64,000 nt of DNA from Dactylonectria macrodidyma (lineage: Eukaryota; Ascomycota; Sordariomycetes; Hypocreales; Nectriaceae), in NCBI GenBank assembly GCA_020744425.1, contig JAGMUV010000006.1, positions 3,100,001 to 3,164,000 of the forward strand, given 5' to 3'. The position numbers and the translations under genes are program-made. A model generated the notes under the pieces. It saw only the letters and a list, made by a program, of their open reading frames with translations. It did not search any database and was not told the origin of the DNA. Of the stretch, positions 57,194 through 64,000 are shown piece by piece; position 1 is the first letter of the stretch, and each line of letters opens with the position of its first letter.

Positions 57194-58695
57194 GCGTGAG
57201 AAGGAAAATAGGACTCGGAGCCGGGCTGGACGTAAGAACCAGCGTCTTAGGCCTGTCCAAATGCAACGCACCATATTCATTTCCATGCAAGCAACATCTC
57301 CTACATATTATTTCCCTTCTCCATTCCAGTCTACTATCATCTAATGGGAGGTTATGCACGAGAAAATCGGGGTGACAGTAGGGCGGCTCGTCTCGCGTGC
57401 AAATCGATTTGCACCCACACTCGCACCCACACTCGCACTTCCAAGCCTCGTTGGGAGACTGCGGTCAGGTGCCACTTTTCATCAAGTCGGTCACTGCTGT
57501 GTCAGTTGACTGGCCGAGATAGCCCAGAGTCCAACGGTGCTCCCAAGGGCATTCACCCATGAGACCATTGCCGAGTTGGTTTGGCCGTTGGGTGCCAGAC
57601 GAGGGCGAAGGCTGCGATCGGCGCAGTCATTGAGGCCCGAAGTGATGCTTTTCAGGTGATGGGCGGACCAGGCTTCAAAATCCACGCAACCCTGCGTCCA
57701 GCCTCGTGACAGAGAGGGTGCAGTGGTCGCCTTCAACCGGTCCATTCATTAACAGCCTTGTATTATAAAACAAGAATGAGTTTAAATAGCTTAGAATAAA
57801 TTGAATATGACAAGTTTCATGACGTCGGCGGTGATGTGCAGGGCGGACTGGGTAAACCACAGAGGCTTCTTGTTGAAGCAGACCGATAATGAAGCACTTT
57901 CGTGGCCAGCTCCTGTGCGTTAACACCATAATGTGGCCCTTGATAGAAGATGCTTCGGGTCATGCGGGGCGGCTTGGGTGCTGCGGCCTTACCGCACTCC
58001 AAGGGATAGGGATGTAGCCTCCGTCGGCATTCAGCCGCCGGCTGAAGTATCTTTTCGCTTTCCGAGGGTAGGGTAGGTGATTTCATGCCTCGGATGTGAA
58101 CACTGGCTCTTGATACCACATCAGGATTAGACTCTTTGCAGTATTGACTGAATGCCGATCGATATGTAAACTAGATTAATTACCGTGTCTAGATCCTGCA
58201 AGTTGCCACGAGGCTGCCGAGGGCCCGACGTCACGGGTAACTATGTTCCGATTCGTCCGTGGCAGGGCACAAAGAGAATGTAAAAAACTTAGGTTCCTCG
58301 TTTGTGCAACGATGGAGGGGATATCACGCGTACAGTGATATCCTTAATAGTTTTTCTATTAGAATCGTGTCTATTTACGTTCCATAAGGCCGAGTTAGGG
58401 CCGTCTAGGGCCGTTTGTCCCGACCTGACTTTACTGCTATGTAACCATAACGAGGGTGAATTGATTATCAATCAACATTTGGACATGAGAATAGTAACCT
58501 ACTGGAACCACGTGAGAGCCTGACGCGTATGCTGCCATTTCATCTTCATTAAAATAACATTAATCCTGATTCCTTGTCCCTCGAAGCTATTCCCCTGAAT
58601 ATTTATAATAGGCAATCATACCGAACTCACCGTTTCAAATAGTCTACTTCCATTCCAGTTTTACTGGGTGTCATTCACAGCTTCAATTCGTCAAA
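57194..58695. other. Intergenic region
   Basis: About 1.5 kb. It holds an 18-bp palindrome (57397-57414), a 12-bp tandem (GCACCCACACTC twice, 57411-57434), and a diverged copy of the 297/538 terminal motif near 57985-58007. Just upstream of the esterase is an AT-rich TTTATAAT at about 58602-58609, a possible TATA region. Confidence 0.45.
57397..57414. repeat. Perfect 18-bp palindrome
   Basis: GTGCAAATCGATTTGCAC is its own reverse complement. It could be a binding site for a dimeric regulator of one of the flanking genes, or chance. Only one copy was seen. Confidence 0.5.
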
Positions 58696-60408
58696 ATGAA
58701 GGTCAATGCCTGTCTCCCACTTACCACCTTGCTGGCCTCTGTCGCGGCGCATAGTTGCAGTCTCAAGAGCCTACAGTCTGTTCTCGATACCGTCTCGACA
58801 ACACTGAATAGCAATGGCACTGTCAGCTACAATGCGACTGCAGACTATGCCTACTTGCTTGATACTAGCGAAGCCCAGTTGGCCTTTGAAACCGATGTAA
58901 TTGATCAAACGGTTTGGGAAGGCGTGTACAACTACACACCATGTGCCTTGAGGGTCGATGTGACAACATCAGAAGGTGCCAACTTTTCATTCGGTGCTTA
59001 CTTGCCGTCGACATGGAACCAACGCCTCATGTAAGTAGCAACCTCTCTTTGATGATTCTTGTATCTCACATCTTTCTTTCACAGTGCTGTGGCCCCATCA
59101 GGCGGTATTGACTGGAAAGCGGCGAGCCACGCTCTCAGGTATGGCGGTGCGGCTGTCATTGGTACGAACAACGGGCATGATATGCTCGATTTTGAAGCTG
59201 CCTGGGTTACAGGAGAGAATGCTCTCTTGGACTTCGGCTGGCGAGCGACCCACGAGACTACCGTCGTCGGAAAAGCCCTTATCGCGGCCTGGTACGGAAC
59301 CTCGTCCGCCTATAATTACTTCACCGGCTGTTCAAATGGTGCGCGTCACGCCTTTAAGCAGTTGCAATCGTTCCCTGAGGATTTTGATGGGGTCATGGCT
59401 GGGTCTCCTGCATGGTGGACGACGCGCCAGCAACTATGGAATTTGAAGCAAACGACATACCAGGCACCAGCAAACTCTTCGCACACCATCCCCGAGGCTT
59501 TGTTCAGTGTTATATCAGATGAGGTTCTGAGACAATGTGACCCTCAGGATGGTGTGGTCGACAAAGTCGTCTCGGATCCCGTTGGATGCAATCTCGACCT
59601 GACGACTCTACTCTGTGATTCGAGTGATAGTACCCAATGCTTGACAAAGGAACAGCTAGGCACTTGGGCGAAACTCTACTCGGATTGGGTCGACGTCAAT
59701 CAGACCTGGGTCTTCAGCCACGCGCTTCCTGGCAGTGAAGACATGTGGTCCAACCAGATTGGCCAAGGGGGTGAGGAAACCATAGAGTCTCAATACTGGT
59801 ATATCCAGAACCTTTTGGGCCTCGCAAACTTTACCTGGGAGGATCTCACTTACGATACAGTCTTGCTGTCCGATAGCCTGGATCCTGGCAACGCTTCGGC
59901 GACTGATTTTGATCTGTCACCTTTCTACAACCGCGGCGGCAAGCTCATCCACTGGCATGGCTTGTCCGACGCCACCGTGCCTCCGGGGGGCAGTGTTTAC
60001 TTCCGCGACAACGTCTATGAGTCTACAGCCCGTCAGGGAAGCAGCATTGATGACTTTTACCGCATGTTTCTTGTTCCAGGCCTCGAACACTGCTCTGGAA
60101 CTCCCTCTAACCAGGACGCGGCTTGGTACATTGCCGGCCCTTCCCAAGCAAGCTACTGGACTTCTCTGCCTCCCAACCCGGTTGATGATGCTCATCACGA
60201 CTCCATGTTGGCACTGATGGATTGGGTTGAACAGGGCAATGCGCCTGAATACTTAGTTTATGCCAATTACATGAACAACAGCAACCCAGTTGAACTCAAG
60301 AAAACAAGAAAGGTCTGCCCGTACCCCCAGCAAGCCAAGTTTATCGGAAATAATACGTCAGAGGTGGACTCGCACGAAGATAACTGGAAGTGTGAGCTAT
60401 TGTATTGA
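58696..60408 (+). CDS. Secreted tannase/feruloyl esterase-family enzyme
   Basis: Exons 58696-59030 and 59085-60408 (intron 54 nt, GT-AG) give 552 aa, the usual family length. The N-terminus MKVNACLPLTTLLASVAAHS is a signal peptide. The CS-D-HC catalytic arrangement of the tannase family is readable: Ser195 in T-G-C-S-N-G-A-R, Asp407 in GLSDATVPPGG, and His447 in PGLEHCSG. The Cys next to Ser and the Cys next to His normally form a disulfide. Most relatives have GCSTGGR, so the N-G-A here is a variant. Other family landmarks are AVAPSGGIDW, FDGVMAGSPAWW and the C-terminal RKVCPYPQQAKF. The enzyme should cleave gallic, ferulic or similar aromatic esters outside the cell. Many N-glycosylation sequons are present. 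Confidence 0.9.
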
Positions 60409-61558
60409 TGCAAAAGGAATTGGCACTGGGTGTTGGATCAAGTATTCATGGCACACCAACACACATTCCTATGATATGCCTCCTACCTTCCTTCGTTAGT
60501 CGACACACTCCTTAACAGCTATGGCTAAGGAGTGATGGTTGATTTGCAACAAACAAAAAAAGTACCTCTGTATACGGCCATTTTCTTAGCGATCAGATGT
60601 CACTTTATTTCATGTATTCTTATCTACATTTGCAAGTCAACTTTTGCACACGCATCCAATGGGATACAGCCCTGGGCTCGCCGGAGCCTTGTTATTGCAC
60701 TTGCTGATTGGCATATACTATATTGCCTACGTTCAAGACTACGGCTTGGTCACCATGTCCGATTGACTACAGGCTATAGGTACCCTGGTTGCGGCAATCA
60801 TTGTGCCAATTCCTGTGTCGATTCTCACATTCTGTGATCGAAACTCGGCGTATCTATTGATGCAGAAGGAGATGTCTAGTTCGATATACGAAATATGTTC
60901 AATGTTAAAGTCCTTTTGGAGATGAGTAAAGGAACATTTGGTAAGTAGTCGTAATAATAGAGGGAAAATGAGAAGATGGAGTTGCAGTAAGGAAGACAAA
61001 GCTATAAAAAGAAAAATTTATGAGAAGAAAAGCATACAAAAGTAAGATAAGAAAGGCAAGGTTTCGAGAGCACAGTTCAGAGAACTACTCATAAAACAGG
61101 TCGTCTATCCCAATGAAGAGTTGATCAGAAGGATGGCAAGATATGAGTTAAATAGGTAAGTCTGCATTGGATGTCTTGACTGCCTCGCGTAACTGGTGCA
61201 AAGTGGACCTGCTGATGGAAGAATTTGAGTACGACCAATACGAAGAATGCGGGATACGGCATGAGGTGAGGCCATTTCTCGCTTCCTTCGCAGTTCAAAT
61301 CAATTGCGTATAAACAGGGAACAATCAACTGTTTGTCAATTGTCTTTTGAACAGTACCCCTGAATGACAAGCCTTTCGGAGCGACGAAGTACTTTTTATA
61401 TCTGTTTAACCACTCCCACATGCGCCTCACTTCATCTCAGCCCCTCAGCTGACAGATGCGCTGAAGAGTGGTCTGATACATCCATCCATCACTCATCTAT
61501 CAACCCAACCAGCACACCGAAAAGAAAAAGAAAAACATTCACAGCCCTTCGCACTCTT
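60409..61558. other. Intergenic region with possible membrane-protein debris
   Basis: The 3' flank of the esterase and 5' region of the next hydrolase. Hydrophobic text appears in shifting frames at 60660-60840 (LAGALLLHLLIGIYYIAYV, then GTLVAAIIVPIPVSILTF). It may be a remnant of a transporter, but frames are short and broken. 60990-61050 is A-rich. Confidence 0.35.
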
Positions 61559-62578
61559 ATGTCTGCTAAACCCTTGTCGGCGAAGGAGCTTCTCGAGCAT
61601 CCTGCGTTCGCCAGCAATGACTGGAACCTCCAACCCACCAAATCAGGCCACGCGACCGTCGCGATCTCGCGTCGCGGTGGTCCGTTCCCGCTATGGTACG
61701 AGATCCATGGTTCTGGACCAGCGAAGATAGTCTGGATCATGGGTCTCGGAAGTCCCGCGGAGCACTGGAAACGACAGACGCGGTATTTTGGCCATGATAA
61801 CAAGGACCGGTATAGCTCCCTTGTCTTCGACAACCGTGGGATCGGGAAGACCGCCAGCCCGACCTGCCTGTACAAGACCACCGAGATGGCGCAGGATGTC
61901 GTCGATTTACTCGAAATCCTGAAGTGGATAGATCCTACCGAGCCCATCAAGGATCTCCATGTTGTTGGCATTAGCCTCGGAGGCATGATCGCCCAGGAAC
62001 TCGCGCTGCTGATCCCTGGCCATATCTCGTCACTTTCTATAGTGTCTAGCTCGCCTCGCCTCGCGCGCACTGCGCCATCATTGGATTCGTGGTGGAAGCA
62101 CCTGACCATGCTAGTTCCAGTCGGCATCGATGGCGAGTTGCAGCGGCTGTCGGAGAGGCTATTTTCCATGGAATGGCTCAAGAAGCGCGATACCGAAAAT
62201 ACAGACCCGGCGCAGAATTTTCCACTCAACCAAGACAGATTCGCAGCGGATGAACTATTTAGTCGCCAGAACACACAAGTATCATTCAAAGGCTTCATGT
62301 TGCAAGCGATCGGAGCAGCAATGCACTTCAAAAGTGAATCACAACTGGATGAAATCGTGACATCCGTCGGTCGCGGTCGAATCATGGTGATACACGGGGA
62401 AGTGGACCAGTTCATCCCGTTCCATCATTTCAATTTCCTCAAGGCAGGGTTTGGTTCAGAAGGGATCGAGTACCACATGTTTCCCGGTTGTGGGCATCTT
62501 CCTCTATGGGAAAGAGAAGGAGAGTTCAACTCGGCTGTGGAACGATTGATCCAAACAACCACTAGCTTGACGACTTAA
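61559..62578 (+). CDS. Alpha/beta hydrolase fold protein (339 aa)
   Basis: A single exon. The ATG at 61559 (MSAKPLSAKELLEHPAF) is preferred. The same frame is open to an ATG at 61364, adding 65 residues rich in Ser/Thr with a basic PKRKRK patch that look like untranslated leader. Motifs are WIMGLGSPAEHW (oxyanion loop), FDNRGIGKT, the nucleophile elbow G-I-S-L-G with Ser139, Asp283 in HGEVDQFIPF, and His313 in GCGHLPLW. These are a complete Ser-Asp-His triad of the epoxide-hydrolase/lipase-like group with a short lid between residues about 175 and 245. There is no signal peptide, so it is cytosolic or peroxisomal. The substrate is unknown. Confidence 0.82.
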   Translation: MSAKPLSAKELLEHPAFASNDWNLQPTKSGHATVAISRRGGPFPLWYEIHGSGPAKIVWIMGLGSPAEHWKRQTRYFGHDNKDRYSSLVFDNRGIGKTASPTCLYKTTEMAQDVVDLLEILKWIDPTEPIKDLHVVGISLGGMIAQELALLIPGHISSLSIVSSSPRLARTAPSLDSWWKHLTMLVPVGIDGELQRLSERLFSMEWLKKRDTENTDPAQNFPLNQDRFAADELFSRQNTQVSFKGFMLQAIGAAMHFKSESQLDEIVTSVGRGRIMVIHGEVDQFIPFHHFNFLKAGFGSEGIEYHMFPGCGHLPLWEREGEFNSAVERLIQTTTSLTT

Positions 62579-63566
62579 TGGCCATTCTCAAGAACTGATG
62601 GGGCATGCTGTATTGTATACCGAATATCAAATGTGGAAGGTATTACTTCTCTAGTCTAAGGTGCAGTTTAGATGCGGTTTCAGCAATCCAAGCCGGATCA
62701 TTTAGCTTTGGCTGACAATTGGCCGAACCCTAAGTTGCATGTAATTCCGTTCTGCGTTCTTGATCTAGATATTCATTGCAAAGATGTAGTCACCAAATGT
62801 GTGTCGGTCTAGAAGTGTAGGGCACTTTGACGTGGCTGCACATCACTCGGTTCATCTGCAGTAGCTTGTTATTGATGTCAACATTGATCATTGGAATATT
62901 TGTAACAAGGTCCCAGTCGCTTGTCTCAGTGCACTCATGAAGTTAGCCTATTGTGTTGGACAGAAGAACCAACGAAATGGCAGGATTGGTTAATGATAGG
63001 ATAAGCAGATCAATGTGCTTCCCGCTCAAGCTGTTCAATGTCGCTTGTTTGACAAACATTGCAATGGTAGGGATTCACAACCGGCTTACCAAATCCCGCA
63101 TGAATGGAAATATGCTGACTTCCATAGAACCGTCCTTAGTGTCCTTAATAATGAACCAGGCTTTTAGTAATAGATGCCGACTTATCCGTCTTGAGAGCTT
63201 CTTTGCGAAACCTGGGCTTCGATGTGCTCAAGCGTGTCCCAAAAATCATGAACAAATTTGCCCAGTGCCTTCAAAATTCGCCATTCACCCTTGTTTGATC
63301 ATTCACCCGGAAGTTTGGCTAAGGTCTGCAACATCAACTTTATTCAGCTCGGTTTCGCGGCACTCGTGAATGCATCGCAGTACGTCATAGGCTAGTCGGC
63401 ACTTGTGGTGGCAACCATCCGGATCTACCGGATCCTGTGAGAAAGCTTGGTATAAAGACGGGATGAAATCCATCACACCATATGAGATTCTAATAAAAAT
63501 CCCGTATGCATCTAGAGCTCTGTATAACATCCGTTTTTCCGACCCCGTTGGTCCAATTTCCCCGAC
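62579..63566. other. Intergenic region
   Basis: No supported gene. A 75-codon ATG-initiated minus-strand frame (63303-63530) reads Asp/Cys/His-rich text without a known domain, and its 5' end nearly abuts the next gene's promoter. The plus-strand frame at 62953-63369 starts at TTG. Confidence 0.4.
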
Positions 63567-64000
63567 ATGCAGAAGGTGGTGTCCAAACTACCGTCCTGGG
63601 ACACAACCAAGACACAGAGCAAGAAAGGCTTCGATAAGGCTTGGGCTTGGGCTGATAAGCTCGGAGCGCCAATCAACAGATTCTCTAACCGAATTGGAAG
63701 CGAGGCGTTTTGGCCGACAACACTGGACAAGGAGAGTGACAAGGCAGCCAGAATCCTAAGGTCGTTTTGCAGTGAGTATTTGTCGTTTCACCTGAGAGGC
63801 AAACTCTTGGCTGACGGAATTACCCTACAGAGGATGGTTTCTACGCGGAAGAGGACAGGCCAACCGATCAGGCTGGACCAAAACAGAAACAAAGAGTCCT
63901 TAAAAAAATTCCGCAAAAAGTCATACAGAATGCTGTTGGTCTCGCTATTTTTACCACCATGCGCACCGGATTGTGGGTTTCCGGGGCCGGCGGTTCCGGT
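63567..64000 (+). CDS. SYLF-domain (YSC84/SH3YL1-like) protein, 5' part only
   Basis: Exon 1 is 63567-63771. A 59-nt intron (GTGAGT...ACAG) follows, then exon 2 from 63831 runs off the window. The 125 visible residues start MQKVVSKLPSWDTTKTQSKK. The text ILRSFCKDGFYAEEDRP, crossing the splice junction, then VLKKIPQKVIQNAVGLAIFT and RTGLWVSGAGGSG, is the beginning of a SYLF (DUF500) domain: the I-P..V...A.GLAIFT and G-x-SG.GGSG signatures. SYLF proteins bind phosphoinositides and actin patches at endocytic sites; fungal forms may carry FYVE, SH3 or UBA-like extensions beyond this edge. Confidence 0.85.
   Translation, partial: MQKVVSKLPSWDTTKTQSKKGFDKAWAWADKLGAPINRFSNRIGSEAFWPTTLDKESDKAARILRSFCSEYLSFHLRGKLLADGITLQRMVSTRKRTGQPIRLDQNRNKESLKKFRKKSYRMLLVSLFLPPCAPDCGFPGPAVP

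Overview
The window looks like a chromosome piece from a filamentous ascomycete (Pezizomycotina, most likely Sordariomycetes). Genes carry short 50-105 nt GT-AG introns, and there are fungus-specific families: a Helo-like/NACHT/ankyrin NLR, two rhodopsin-domain (PTH11-like) membrane proteins, a tannase/feruloyl-esterase-type secreted esterase, an NmrA-like protein and a SYLF-domain gene. The centre is an AT-rich repeat island mutated in the pattern of repeat-induced point mutation (RIP).

Left arm (1-28 kb, balanced composition): a secreted alpha/beta hydrolase with a Cys nucleophile (1090-2085), an F-box-like protein (2727-3701, minus), an SDR with an altered active site (4477-5289, minus), an NmrA-like protein (6862-8044, 4 exons), a second SDR (8357-9594, 7 exons), an 85-aa small protein (9916-10337, minus), two paralogous unknown proteins (11698-12482 and 14443-15285, both minus), a 2104-aa NLR (18166-24655) and a rhodopsin-like 7TM protein (25884-27396, minus). 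Two of these genes need GC-AG introns.

Centre (about 28.6-50 kb): a block of 30-bp tandem repeats, AT-rich relics, and two full-length about 5.06-kb Ty1/Copia-like LTR retrotransposons in opposite orientation (34261-39318 minus, 39887-44943 plus). Each has 178-bp LTRs and a perfect 5-bp target-site duplication. Their reading frames are destroyed by transition mutations. Trapped in the island are an apparently intact spliced gene for a two-finger C2H2 protein (29700-30510) and decayed host genes: a TPR/MFS composite, an AAA-ATPase C-terminus with CGA-to-TGA and other stops, and perhaps a transcription factor C-terminus.

Right arm (50-64 kb): an unknown 157-aa protein, a decayed acidic-protein gene with two frameshifts and a stop (51625-52551, minus), a divergent unknown gene (52637-53690), a second rhodopsin-like membrane protein (56032-57193), a tannase-family esterase (58696-60408), a cytosolic-type alpha/beta hydrolase (61559-62578) and the 5' part of a SYLF/YSC84-like gene running off the edge (63567-64000).

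No PKS, NRPS or terpene backbone gene is visible, so the hydrolase/SDR/NmrA genes do not make a recognisable biosynthetic cluster. No tRNA, rRNA or CRISPR array was seen. Many long open frames here begin at TTG or GTG and are not eukaryotic genes; all starts below are ATG unless a gene is called a fragment. Exon borders were read by eye from splice consensus, phase and protein continuity.
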